Source: Nocardiopsis kunsanensis DSM 44524 (GTDB taxonomy: Bacteria; Actinomycetota; Actinomycetes; Streptosporangiales; Streptosporangiaceae). Taken from it: DNA of 64,000 nucleotides. The notes under the pieces are model-generated. The model was given only the letters and a program-made list of their open reading frames with translations. It had not been told where the DNA came from and ran no database searches. The stretch lies in the NCBI RefSeq assembly GCF_000340965.1, contig NZ_ANAY01000030.1, forward strand, positions 1-64,000, in the 5' to 3' direction. Of the stretch, positions 16,615 through 25,345 are shown in pieces (position 1 is the stretch's first letter; every line of letters begins with the position of its first letter). Position numbers and translations under genes: made by a program.

Positions 16615-18171
16615 GTGACCACCGACCCCGGGCACACCGCCCCCGTGAACGAACCCGACATAACCCTTCCGTCGGCGACGTATCTGTCCCAGCCTGGTTC
16701 GACCACCGCCACCAGCCTCTACATCGACGGCCAGTGGCGGGCAGCACGCGACGGCGGAGTACGAGGGATCCTCGACCCCGCCGACGCATCCGTGCTGACC
16801 GTTGTCAGCGAGGGCACACGCGCCGACGCAGAAGACGCCATCGCCGCCGCCCGGCGCGCATTCGACGCCGGTGACTGGCGCCGAACCCCTGCCGCCGAGC
16901 GCGGGCGCATCCTGGACCGCATCGCCGACCTGCTCCAGCGCGACCGGCACGAGATCGCCGTCATGGAGTCCTTCGACACCGGCAAGACCATCGAGGAAGG
17001 CGGGATCGACGTCGACGACGTCACCGACGTCTTCCGCTACTACGCCGGTCTGGCCGACAAGGACGCCGGACGCATCGTTGCCACGCCCGAGGGCATCCAG
17101 AGCAAGGTCGTGTACGAACCCGTGGGTGTCTGCGGCATGATCACGCCGTGGAACTACCCGCTGCTCCAGCTCGTCTGGAAGATGGCCCCGGCCCTCGCAG
17201 CGGGCAACACCATGGTGATCAAGCCCAGCGAGATCACCCCGGTCACCACCGCCAAGCTCGTGGAGCTGACCACCGAGGCCGGCGCTCCGGCCGGTGTGGT
17301 CAACATGGTCCTGGGCACCGGTCCCGAGGCAGGCGCGCCCCTGTCCGAGCACCCCGACGTCGACCTGGTCTCCTTCACCGGCGGCCTGGTCACCGGACGT
17401 CGGATCATGGCGGCCGCCTCCGACACGGTCAAGAAGATCGCGCTCGAGCTCGGCGGCAAGAACCCGAACATCATCTTCCCGGACGTCGACCTGGACACCG
17501 CCGTGGACTACGCGCTCAACGCCGCGTTCTTCCACTCGGGCCAGGTCTGCTCGGCCGGCGCGCGCCTGATCGTGCACGAGGACATCCACGACGAGTTCAC
17601 CGCCGAACTGGCCCGCCGTGCGGACGCCATCCGTATCGGCCGCGGTCAGGTCGAGGGTGTGCGCTGCGGTCCGCTGGTCTCGGCCGAGCACCGGGGCAAG
17701 GTCGAGAAGGCCGTGGCGCGCGGCGTCGAGGAGGGCGCCCGTGTCCTCGTCGGCGGAAAGCGCCCCGACGAGACCGAGCTCCAGGACGGTTACTTCTACC
17801 GTCCGACCGTTTTCGTCGACTGCGACCGCTCCATGGACATCGTCCAGGCCGAGGTCTTCGGCCCGGTCGTGACCGTCGAGCGTTTCCGCACCGAGGAAGA
17901 GGCGATCGAGCTCGGCAACGACACCGACTACGGCCTCTCCGGCGGTGTGTGGACCGACGACGCCGGCCGCGGTGAGCGCGTGGCCGCCGGCCTGCGCCAC
18001 GGCACCGTGTGGATCAACGACTACGGTCCCTACTTCCCGGGAGCCGAGTGGGGCGGATTCGGGCGGAGCGGCGTCGGCCGCGAGCTCGGCCTCGCCGGCC
18101 TGGACGAGTACCGCGAGGCCAAGCACATCTACCGCAACCTCGCCCCCGAACCGCAGCGCTGGTTCGGCTGA
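16615..18171 (+). CDS. betB: Betaine-aldehyde dehydrogenase
   Basis: This 518-residue aldehyde dehydrogenase oxidises betaine aldehyde to glycine betaine with NAD(P). Motifs include TPWNYPLLQ, the general base in LELGGKN (Glu278) and the catalytic Cys in SGQVCSAG (Cys312). The C-terminal FGGFGRSG-like segment appears as WGGFGRSGVGRELG. It starts with GTG at 16615 after GAGG. It is followed by betA and a betaine/choline transporter, which supports the substrate call over other aldehyde dehydrogenases. Confidence 0.9.
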   Translation: MTTDPGHTAPVNEPDITLPSATYLSQPGSTTATSLYIDGQWRAARDGGVRGILDPADASVLTVVSEGTRADAEDAIAAARRAFDAGDWRRTPAAERGRILDRIADLLQRDRHEIAVMESFDTGKTIEEGGIDVDDVTDVFRYYAGLADKDAGRIVATPEGIQSKVVYEPVGVCGMITPWNYPLLQLVWKMAPALAAGNTMVIKPSEITPVTTAKLVELTTEAGAPAGVVNMVLGTGPEAGAPLSEHPDVDLVSFTGGLVTGRRIMAAASDTVKKIALELGGKNPNIIFPDVDLDTAVDYALNAAFFHSGQVCSAGARLIVHEDIHDEFTAELARRADAIRIGRGQVEGVRCGPLVSAEHRGKVEKAVARGVEEGARVLVGGKRPDETELQDGYFYRPTVFVDCDRSMDIVQAEVFGPVVTVERFRTEEEAIELGNDTDYGLSGGVWTDDAGRGERVAAGLRHGTVWINDYGPYFPGAEWGGFGRSGVGRELGLAGLDEYREAKHIYRNLAPEPQRWFG

Positions 18172-18183
18172 AGCAGACGTGAG

Positions 18184-18288
18184 CGGGACGCCTGGGCGTC
18201 CCGGACCGACCCCCCGCCCCGGTGCGGCGCCGCCGCGCCGGGGCGGACGACTGCCCGGCGACATGACCGTCCGACACGTCGCCGGGCA
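18184..18288 (+). terminator. Three successive hairpins between betB and betA
   Basis: GGGACGC/GCGTCCC at 18184-18201, GCCCCGG/CCGGGGC at 18216-18244 and TGCCCGGCGAC/GTCGCCGGGCA at 18252-18288 follow betB. No U-run follows any of them, so they may attenuate or set mRNA ratios between betB and betA rather than stop transcription fully. Confidence 0.5.
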
Positions 18289-18423
18289 TCCCTCCGGTCC
18301 CGCGGGGACCCGGGGCCGTAACGGAAGAACCGGCCACAAGAGAAGAACACGTCGAACCTGACGACACCAGAGGTCGGTTTCCCCGCATACCCCCCAGGCA
18401 TGGAAAACGAGAGGAATCAGACC

Positions 18424-19998
18424 GTGTCGATACAAGAGAACACGTACGACTACGTCATCGTCGGCGGTGGAACGGCGGGCCCGGTCATCGCCAACCGCCT
18501 GACCGAGGACCCGAACACCACCGTGTGTGTCATCGAGGCCGGTCCTGACGACCGCGACCACGAGAACGTGCTGCGCCTCAAGGAGTGGCTCAGCGTTCTC
18601 GACAGCGACCTCGACATGAAGTACACCACCACGGAGCAGCCGCGGGGCAACTCCCACATCCTGCACTCGCGCGCCCGTGTCCTGGGAGGTTGCTCCTCCC
18701 ACAACACCCTCATCAGCTTCCGGCCCTTCGCCGAGGACCTCGACGAGTGGGTCGCCGCGGGCGCCGAGGGCTGGGACAACGCGACCGTGCAGTCCTACGC
18801 CGACCGGCTCAAGAACAACATCGTTCCGATCGCCGAGAAGGACCGCAACGACATGGTCAAGGACTGGGTGTCCTCGGCCTCGGAGGCGGCGGGCGTGCCA
18901 GTCGTGGAGGACTTCAACGCCAAGACCTCCCACGGCGGCGGCTTCGCGGACGGCGCCGGTTTCCTGTCGATCGCCTACGACCCCTACACCGGGTACCGGT
19001 CCTCCTCGTCGGTCGCTTACCTGCACCCGATCATGGGTGTGCGCGACAACCTCACCGTGATGCTGGAAACCTGGGCCGACCGGCTCGAGTTCGACGGTGA
19101 CCGGGCCACGGGAGTCAGCGCCACCACCAAGGACGGCGAGCGCGTCACCGTCCACGCCCGCCACGAGGTCGTTCTGGCCGCGGGCGCCGTCGACAGCCCC
19201 CGCCTGCTGATGCTCAACGGCATCGGCAACGCCGAGGAGCTGTCGGCCGTGGGCATCGAGCCCCGCCACGACCTCAAGGGTGTGGGGGAGAACCTGCAGG
19301 ACCACCCCGAGTCGATCATCATGTGGGAGACCGGGCGCCGGGTGCCCGAGGAGACCGTCATGGACTCCGACGCGGCCCTTTTCGTGCGCCGCGACGAGAG
19401 TGACCCGCGCCCGGACCTGATGTTCCACATCTACCAGATCCCCTTCGACGACAATACGGCGCGTCTCGGCTATGAGTCGCCGGAGGAGGGCTACGCGGTC
19501 TGCATGACCCCCAACATCCCGCGGTCCCGTTCGCGCGGGAAGCTGTCCCTGACCAGCTCCGACCCGAAGGTCCACCCGGCGCTGGACTTCCGCTACTTCA
19601 CCGACCCCGACGGCTACGACGAGCAGACCGTCGTCGACGGGCTCAAGGTCGCCCGCGAGGTCGCCGCCACCGAGCCGTTCAAGTCCTGGCTCAAGCGTGA
19701 GGTCGCACCCGGTCCGAAGGTGCAGACCGACGAGGAACTGTCCGAGTACGGCCGCCGTGCCGCCCACACCGTCTACCACCCGGCCGGCACCTGCCGCATG
19801 GGCGCCGCGGACGACGACGGCGCCGTCGTCGACCCGCGCCTGCGTGTGCGCGGACTCGAGGGGTTGCGTGTGGCCGACGCGTCGGTCTTTCCCACCCTTC
19901 CCACACCCAACCCGATGGTCATGGTCCTGACCCTGGGCGAGCGCGCCGCGGACCTGATCCGCGAGGACCGCCTGGCCGAGAACGAGGAGGCCCGATGA
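18424..19998 (+). CDS. betA: Choline dehydrogenase (GMC oxidoreductase)
   Basis: This FAD enzyme of about 524 residues oxidises choline to betaine aldehyde. It has the FAD-binding VGGGTAG (13-19), the GMC signature around RVLGGCSSHN and the catalytic region TVYHPAGTCRMG with His452. GTG at 18424 follows GAGAGGAA; an upstream ATG at 18400 lacks a ribosome binding site. It overlaps the transporter ATPase by 4 nt, so choline oxidation and uptake are co-expressed. Confidence 0.9.
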   Translation: MSIQENTYDYVIVGGGTAGPVIANRLTEDPNTTVCVIEAGPDDRDHENVLRLKEWLSVLDSDLDMKYTTTEQPRGNSHILHSRARVLGGCSSHNTLISFRPFAEDLDEWVAAGAEGWDNATVQSYADRLKNNIVPIAEKDRNDMVKDWVSSASEAAGVPVVEDFNAKTSHGGGFADGAGFLSIAYDPYTGYRSSSSVAYLHPIMGVRDNLTVMLETWADRLEFDGDRATGVSATTKDGERVTVHARHEVVLAAGAVDSPRLLMLNGIGNAEELSAVGIEPRHDLKGVGENLQDHPESIIMWETGRRVPEETVMDSDAALFVRRDESDPRPDLMFHIYQIPFDDNTARLGYESPEEGYAVCMTPNIPRSRSRGKLSLTSSDPKVHPALDFRYFTDPDGYDEQTVVDGLKVAREVAATEPFKSWLKREVAPGPKVQTDEELSEYGRRAAHTVYHPAGTCRMGAADDDGAVVDPRLRVRGLEGLRVADASVFPTLPTPNPMVMVLTLGERAADLIREDRLAENEEAR

Positions 19999-21161
19999 GC
20001 ACCCAGAGAACAGAACCGGAGGGCAACCTCTCCGACGTGACCTTCTCCGTCCGCAACCTGTGGAAGATCTTCGGCAAGAACGCCGACAAGGTCGTGGGCA
20101 CGGACCTGGAGAAGGCCGACAGCGGGGCCATCAAGGCACAGACCGGCGCCACGGTGGCGGTGCGTGATGTGTCCTTCGACGTGCGCCCCGGGGAGATCTT
20201 CGTGGTCATGGGCCTGTCCGGGTCCGGTAAGTCCACGCTGATCCGCTGCCTGACCCGGCTGATCGAGCCCACCTCGGGTCAGATCCTGCTCGACGGCGAG
20301 GACGTCGAACAGGCCAGTGAACAGCGCCTGCGTGAGCTGCGCCGCCGCAAGGTCGCGATGGTCTTCCAGCACTTCGGGCTCCTGCCCAACCGCAGGATCA
20401 TCGACAACGTCGCCTACGGGCTGGAGATCCGCGGGGTGCCGCGCGCCGAGCGCTACGAGCGCGCCCGCGAGATGATCGGGATGGTGGGTCTGAGCGGGCA
20501 CGAGAACTCCCGTCCGGGGCAGTTGTCCGGTGGTATGCAGCAGCGTGTGGGCCTTGCCCGGGCCCTGGCGGTGGATCCGCAGGTGCTGCTGTTCGACGAG
20601 CCCTTCAGCGCTCTGGACCCGTTGATCCGCCGTGACATGCAGAACGAGGTCGTGCGTCTGCAGAAGGAGTTGGACAAGACCGCGGTCTTCATCACCCACG
20701 ACCTGCAGGAGGCGTTGAAGCTGGGTGACCGGATCGCGATCATGCGCGACGGTGAGCTGGTCCAGGTCGGCACCCCGGAGGAAGTGGTGGGGCGACCGGC
20801 CAACGCCTACGTGGCCGACTTCACCTCTGATGTGGCCCGTACGAGCGTGCTGACCGCGCGGTGGCTCATGCGTGAAGCCTTCCCGGAGGAGGACACCGAC
20901 GGCCCCAGCGTGGAGCCGGGCACCGTGCTCTCGCAGGTGCTGCCGTTGTTGTCGGCCAGTGTCGCTCCGGTGCGGGTCGAGGAGAACGGTGAGCTCCTGG
21001 GCTTCGTGGGGCGCGATGACGTGTTGCGCGCCATCGCCGAGGACCAACTCGAGGACGAGGGGGCCTTCGAAGCGATCGTCGAGGACAACGCCGAGGATCT
21101 CCCCGCCACCGCGGCCGAGGACGGCCACGGCGGCACCACTCCGAGCGGGAACGGTGGGTGA
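19995..21161 (+). CDS. proV: Glycine betaine/choline ABC transporter ATP-binding protein (ProV/OpuAA type)
   Basis: This 388-residue ATPase has Walker A GLSGSGKST, signature LSGGMQQRVGLARAL, Walker B VLLFDEPFSALDP and the long N-terminal segment WKIFGKNADKV typical of ProV/OpuAA. A C-terminal CBS-type regulatory region (about 290-370) is where the family senses ionic strength. ATGA overlap with betA; the permease follows immediately. Confidence 0.92.
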   Translation: MSTQRTEPEGNLSDVTFSVRNLWKIFGKNADKVVGTDLEKADSGAIKAQTGATVAVRDVSFDVRPGEIFVVMGLSGSGKSTLIRCLTRLIEPTSGQILLDGEDVEQASEQRLRELRRRKVAMVFQHFGLLPNRRIIDNVAYGLEIRGVPRAERYERAREMIGMVGLSGHENSRPGQLSGGMQQRVGLARALAVDPQVLLFDEPFSALDPLIRRDMQNEVVRLQKELDKTAVFITHDLQEALKLGDRIAIMRDGELVQVGTPEEVVGRPANAYVADFTSDVARTSVLTARWLMREAFPEEDTDGPSVEPGTVLSQVLPLLSASVAPVRVEENGELLGFVGRDDVLRAIAEDQLEDEGAFEAIVEDNAEDLPATAAEDGHGGTTPSGNGG

Positions 21162-21162
21162 G

Positions 21163-23115
21163 ATGACCGCGATGACACAGCCCGTGACGACCTCGAGCGG
21201 GGCCGCGACGGGCGACGGCGGGGGTGTATGGCGCCGTAGCTGGTTCCAGGCCCTGATCGTGTTGGCCGTGCTGGTCGCCGGGTACTGGGTGAGCCGCACG
21301 CTCGGCCATCCGTCCTGGGCCGGGGGGTTCCCCACCGGGCTCGGCGACGGCTTCATGTCCTGGCTCGACGGGATCTACGCCTGGATCGTGGAGAACCGTA
21401 ACGACAGCCCGCTCTTCCTCTACTTCTTCAACTACGTCTCAGTGGGACTGGGATCAGCGGTCGTACTGATCAACCAGGCCCTGGACGCGCTCACCTGGGT
21501 CGGCGTGACCGTCCTGGGCGTGCTCGCCGCCTGGCGTGCGGCCGGGTGGCGCGTGGCGCTGCTGGTCCTGGTCACCTTCGGGGTCTTCGCCCTGAGCGGG
21601 CTGTGGAACGCCTCGATGACGACCCTGGCGCTGATCATCACCTCGGTCTTCATCGCCTTGCTGTTCGGCCTGCCGCTGGGGGTCCTGGCCGGGCGCAGCG
21701 AGCGCTTCTACCGCTGGTTGCGGCCGGTGCTGGACTTCATGCAGATCATGCCGGCCTTCGCCTATCTGCTGCCGTTCGTGCTGCTGTTCGGTATCGGCAA
21801 CCCGGCCGCGTCGGTGGTCACGGCCGTCTATGCCCTGCCTCCGGTGGTGCGTATCACGGCGCTGGCCCTCCGTGAGGTGCCTGAGGGGTCGATCGAGGCG
21901 GCCACCTCGCTGGGGTCGACCCCCTGGCAGATCCTGACCAAGGTGCAGTTGCCGCTGGCCAAGCGCACCATCCTGCTCGGCGTGAACCAGACCATCATGC
22001 TCGCGGTCTCCATGGTCGTGATCGCTTCGGTCATCGGTGCCGGCGGTCTGGGTGACGCGATCTTCCAGGCCCTGTCCAAGGTCAACGTGGGCCAGGCCTT
22101 CCAGGCGGGTCTGGCCATCGTCATGCTGGCCATCGCGATGGACCGTGTCACCGGCGCGGTCGGCAACGGCGCCCACACCCCCGACGTCCCCGAGCGGCTG
22201 CGCATGCCGGTCCTCGGCGGCGGCCTGGCCGTCGTCGTCGCCACCGTCGTGTTCGGCCGCCTGTTCGGTCTGGGCGGGTGGCCCCGGAACTGGGCCGTTG
22301 ACATCGCCGCTCCCGTCAACGCCGTCAACGACGCCATCGAGGGCGTCATCGGCGGGGCGACCTCGGCGGTGGGCACGTGGATGCTGACCTGGGTGCTCAG
22401 CCCGCTCAGTGAAGTACTGACCGGTGCGCCTTGGTGGCTGGTGGTCCTGGTGGCCGCGGCCCTGGGGTGGATCTTCGGCGGCGTGCGCGTGGCCGTGATC
22501 TCCGCCCTGTCGTTCGTGGCCGTGGGCCTGCTGGGTGTGTGGAACAACGCGATGGACACCCTGTCGCAGGTGCTCGTGGCCACCGTGCTCACCCTTGTGC
22601 TCGGTGTGGTCCTGGGCGTGCTCATGTCGCGCAACGACGTGTTCGCCACGATCCTGCGGCCGATCCTGGACGCCATGCAGACCCTGCCGCCGTTCGTGTA
22701 CCTGATCCCGGCGGTGGCCCTGTTCGGCATCGGACGTGTTCCGGCGCTGGCGGCGGCCGTCATCTTCGCTCTGCCGCCGGTGATCCGCCTGGTTAACGAC
22801 GGCATCCGCGGGGTACCCGCGGGAACGGTGGAGGCCGCCGCCTCGCAGGGCTCCACCCCGTGGCAGATGCTCACCAAGGTCGAACTGCCGCTGGCGCGCG
22901 GCTCGCTGCTGCTGGCCGTGAACCAGGGGATCATCCTCATCCTGTCCATGGTCGTCATGGGCGCGCTGGTCGGGGCCGGCTCGCTCGGCTTCGACGTGGT
23001 CTTCGGTCTGGCTCAGAACCAGCTGGGTCTGGGGTTGGCCTCCGGTCTGGCGATCGTGGGCCTGGGACTGTTCCTGGACCGGGTCACGCAAGGAAGGAGG
23101 GCATCCCATGCCTAG
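21163..23115 (+). CDS. proW: Tandem-fused glycine betaine/choline transporter permease (two ProW domains)
   Basis: At 650 residues it is about twice the usual permease length. Two copies of the binding-protein-dependent permease domain lie end to end, each with an EAA-type loop: IEAATSLGSTPWQILTKVQL in the first and VEAAASQGSTPWQMLTKVEL in the second. Both continue into matching LPLA...LLAVNQ helices. Other ABC importers of this type use a homodimer, so one chain could supply both halves of the channel. Start ATG at 21163, one base after the ATPase stop. The following proX overlaps by 8 nt. Confidence 0.9.
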   Translation: MTAMTQPVTTSSGAATGDGGGVWRRSWFQALIVLAVLVAGYWVSRTLGHPSWAGGFPTGLGDGFMSWLDGIYAWIVENRNDSPLFLYFFNYVSVGLGSAVVLINQALDALTWVGVTVLGVLAAWRAAGWRVALLVLVTFGVFALSGLWNASMTTLALIITSVFIALLFGLPLGVLAGRSERFYRWLRPVLDFMQIMPAFAYLLPFVLLFGIGNPAASVVTAVYALPPVVRITALALREVPEGSIEAATSLGSTPWQILTKVQLPLAKRTILLGVNQTIMLAVSMVVIASVIGAGGLGDAIFQALSKVNVGQAFQAGLAIVMLAIAMDRVTGAVGNGAHTPDVPERLRMPVLGGGLAVVVATVVFGRLFGLGGWPRNWAVDIAAPVNAVNDAIEGVIGGATSAVGTWMLTWVLSPLSEVLTGAPWWLVVLVAAALGWIFGGVRVAVISALSFVAVGLLGVWNNAMDTLSQVLVATVLTLVLGVVLGVLMSRNDVFATILRPILDAMQTLPPFVYLIPAVALFGIGRVPALAAAVIFALPPVIRLVNDGIRGVPAGTVEAAASQGSTPWQMLTKVELPLARGSLLLAVNQGIILILSMVVMGALVGAGSLGFDVVFGLAQNQLGLGLASGLAIVGLGLFLDRVTQGRRASHA

Positions 23116-24085
23116 GTTCCCGAGAAAGAACGGGCTGTTGCGGCTGTTGGCCGTAGGGGCGGCCCTGCTGATGGTCAGCTCCTGTGCGGTGCGCACCGAC
23201 CAGATGGTCCGCGACCCCGACCTCGTCAGGATCGCCGTCAACGGTTGGGTCGGCTACGAGGCCAGCGCTGAGGTGCTGTCCTACATCCTCGAGGAGGAGA
23301 TGGGCTACGACACCCAGCTGATGAGGGTCGACGAGCAGCCCTCGTGGCAGGCCCTGGACCAGGGCGCACTCGACGTGATCCTGGAGAACTGGGGCCACGA
23401 GGACCTGTACGAGCTGTACGGTCCCGAGGGCAACGACACCGTCGTGGACGGCGGTTCCACCGGCAACGAGGGTGTGATCGGGTGGTACATGCCCGCCTAC
23501 CTGGCCGAGGAGAACCCGGAGCTCCTGGAGCCCGAGGGCCTGCGGGAGAACACCGACCTGTTCCGGACGGCCGAGACCGGCGACAGCGGCGAGTTCCTGG
23601 CCGGTGCTCCCGGCTTCGTCTCCCAGGACCAAGGCATGATCAACGCCTTCGACATGGACCTGGAGATCGTCTACGCCGGCACGGAGGCCGCCCAGATGAC
23701 CGAGGTCCAGAGCCGGTACGCCAACGAGGAGCCGGTGCTCTTCTACTCCAACGAGCCGCACTGGATCCATGAGCAGTTGGATCTGGTGAAGGTCGACTTC
23801 CCCGACTACTACGACGGGTGCGACGCGGACCTGGAGTACGTCGACTGCGACTACCCCGTCTACGACCTGAACAAGATCTTCCGGAAGGGCTTCGTCGAGG
23901 AGGACGACTACGCCTACCAGTTCCTGGACAACTGGGAGTGGACCAACTCCCACCAGAACGAGGTCGCCGGCATGATCGCCGACGAGGGGATGGACCCCAC
24001 GGAGGCAGCTGAGGTCTGGGTGAACGAGAACCCCGACGTGTGGCGGGAGTGGCTCCCGGAAGGGTACGAACAGCGTCTCCAGTGA
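23108..24085 (+). CDS. proX: Glycine betaine/choline-binding lipoprotein (ProX/OpuAC type)
   Basis: This 325-residue substrate receptor has a lipobox VSSC with Cys26. Aromatic-rich regions such as INGW-like VNGWVGYE, LENWGHEDLY and SNEPHWIHEQ could form the Trp/Tyr cage for the quaternary amine. It ends the betB-betA-proVWX operon and is followed by a strong terminator. With choline-oxidising enzymes upstream, choline as well as betaine is a plausible ligand. Confidence 0.9.
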   Translation: MPRFPRKNGLLRLLAVGAALLMVSSCAVRTDQMVRDPDLVRIAVNGWVGYEASAEVLSYILEEEMGYDTQLMRVDEQPSWQALDQGALDVILENWGHEDLYELYGPEGNDTVVDGGSTGNEGVIGWYMPAYLAEENPELLEPEGLRENTDLFRTAETGDSGEFLAGAPGFVSQDQGMINAFDMDLEIVYAGTEAAQMTEVQSRYANEEPVLFYSNEPHWIHEQLDLVKVDFPDYYDGCDADLEYVDCDYPVYDLNKIFRKGFVEEDDYAYQFLDNWEWTNSHQNEVAGMIADEGMDPTEAAEVWVNENPDVWREWLPEGYEQRLQ

Positions 24086-24100
24086 CGGCTGTGCGAATCG

Positions 24101-24131
24101 GGCGGGGGCCGTGTCGGCCCCCGCCTTTTTT
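24101..24131 (+). terminator. Intrinsic terminator after proX
   Basis: GGCGGGGGCC (24101-24110), loop GTGTC, GGCCCCCGCC (24116-24125) and six T residues: a perfect 10-bp stem with a U-run closing the osmoprotectant operon. Confidence 0.92.
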
Positions 24132-24146
24132 GCGTGCTCGGCCACC

Positions 24147-24189
24147 GATAGCTCAAAAGTGCTACCTGCGGTGCGATTCAGTAGCTATC
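24147..24189. promoter_or_regulatory. Inverted-repeat operator candidate of the toxin-antitoxin pair
   Basis: GATAGCT (24147-24153) and AGCTATC (24183-24189) are inverted repeats separated by 29 bp, with an extra GCTA word between them. They lie 9 bp before the antitoxin start. The antitoxin is probably the autoregulator. Confidence 0.5.
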
Positions 24190-24197
24190 TTGGAAAC

Positions 24198-24515
24198 ATG
24201 GCTGCTGAGAAGCTCTCCGTATCCCTTGAGGCCGAAGTCCTTGAGCGCGTCCGTCGTGCCGCAGAGCGGGACGGGATGCCGTTGTCCAGATGGTTGAACA
24301 ATGCTGCGAGCAGAGCGGTGGATCTCGCTGAGGCACACGCGGCTCTCGAAGAACACTTCGCGGAGTACGGCGAGCCGTCAAGCGAGGCGAGAGCTGAGGC
24401 GAGGGCCGCTCTTGAAGCCACGGGTGTCGGCCGGCCCGTTCCGTTGGAAGACGCCGAGGCTGCTGAGGAGGCACTGGCGTATTTGGACAGGATCAGTGAG
24501 GTGGATGAAGAATGA
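24198..24515 (+). CDS. Type II antitoxin (ribbon-helix-helix type)
   Basis: This 105-residue protein begins KLSVSLEAEVLERVRRAAE, a ribbon-helix-helix DNA-binding start, then PLSRWLNNAASRAVDLAEA. A C-terminal acidic helix rich in Ala and Glu would bind the toxin. ATG at 24198. It overlaps the PIN toxin gene by 4 nt, the classic coupling for antitoxin-first type II modules. Confidence 0.88.
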   Translation: MAAEKLSVSLEAEVLERVRRAAERDGMPLSRWLNNAASRAVDLAEAHAALEEHFAEYGEPSSEARAEARAALEATGVGRPVPLEDAEAAEEALAYLDRISEVDEE

Positions 24516-24913
24516 CGGTGTTGCGTCCACGAGGGTTGATCCTGGATGCCGGGGCTCTCCTGCAAGCTGAGGACAAGCCCAACGGTGAGGTATGGACCTA
24601 CTGTCTCCAGGAGGTCGAGGCCGGGCGCCGCCCGCTTCTACCTGCTGCGGTCCTGGCGCAGGTCTGGCGGGGCGGTTCCCGGCAAGCCGGACTTGCACGG
24701 GTCGTCAAGGTGACTGAGGTCCTGGACTTCGGGGAGGACGACGCGAAGAGAGTTGGAGCCATGCTGGGGGTCTCGGGGACATGCGACGTTGTTGATGCCA
24801 CCGTGGTCCACGCGTCTATGCGAACGCGCTACGCGGTTGTCACGTCCGACCCCGGCGACATCTCCGCCATCGGGAACGCCTTGAACTACCGGGTCCCTCT
24901 GATCACGGTCTGA
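24512..24913 (+). CDS. PIN-domain toxin (VapC-like RNase)
   Basis: This 133-residue protein carries PIN acidic residues in GLILDAGAL (Asp12), CDVVDATVV and VVTSDPGDI. The position often taken by Glu in helix 2 lies in LPAAVLAQVWRGG, as in the actinobacterial PIN subfamily that keeps AQVWR. It likely cleaves RNA when released from the antitoxin. Encoded directly after the antitoxin. Confidence 0.88.
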   Translation: MTVLRPRGLILDAGALLQAEDKPNGEVWTYCLQEVEAGRRPLLPAAVLAQVWRGGSRQAGLARVVKVTEVLDFGEDDAKRVGAMLGVSGTCDVVDATVVHASMRTRYAVVTSDPGDISAIGNALNYRVPLITV

Positions 24914-24924
24914 CCGGGGACGGA

Positions 24925-25164
24925 TCAGCGGTTCGGCCGTTCGTGCTGCAGCCGCCGACTCACCCAGTACACGTTCACACACGCGGCCACGAACGCCGCG
25001 CCCAGCAGGACCCCCAGCCACACCTGGTCGGTCAGCGCGAACGCCGCGATCGCCCCGACCAGCAGGACGAGCGCACCGAAGACGGCGAGTACCCTGCGAA
25101 ACCCCAGAGCACTGGCGGGTCGGTCAGCGCTTCCGAGAGTGCCCCTGAGTCTGCCTGCACGCAT
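24925..25164 (-). CDS. Small two-helix membrane protein
   Basis: 79 residues: a basic N-terminus, hydrophobic helices at about 24-44 and 47-68 and a basic tail (VSRRLQHERPNR). ATG at 25164 is preceded by AAGGAG at good spacing, which argues for a real gene. No family recognised. It is convergent with the PIN toxin gene (11 bp apart). Confidence 0.65.
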   Translation of the reverse strand: MRAGRLRGTLGSADRPASALGFRRVLAVFGALVLLVGAIAAFALTDQVWLGVLLGAAFVAACVNVYWVSRRLQHERPNR

Positions 25165-25345
25165 GAGCCGGCTCCTTCCTCGACGACAGCCGTCTCTTGT
25201 TCTACCGCTGCCCTCGCCGCTGCTGTCCGCGGCCCCACCTTCCACGGGCCCTCGTCCGCCCCATACCCAACCGGAAGCACCCCCACCACACGATGAAGGG
25301 ACGCCCGGCACGGGACGCCCCTGCGTGAAGTGAAGCGACGGGCAG

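Noticed and set aside
16546-19779. Very long minus-strand open frame opposite betB and betA
   Set aside because: Antisense artefact of GC-rich codons; no family features and both plus-strand genes are certain.
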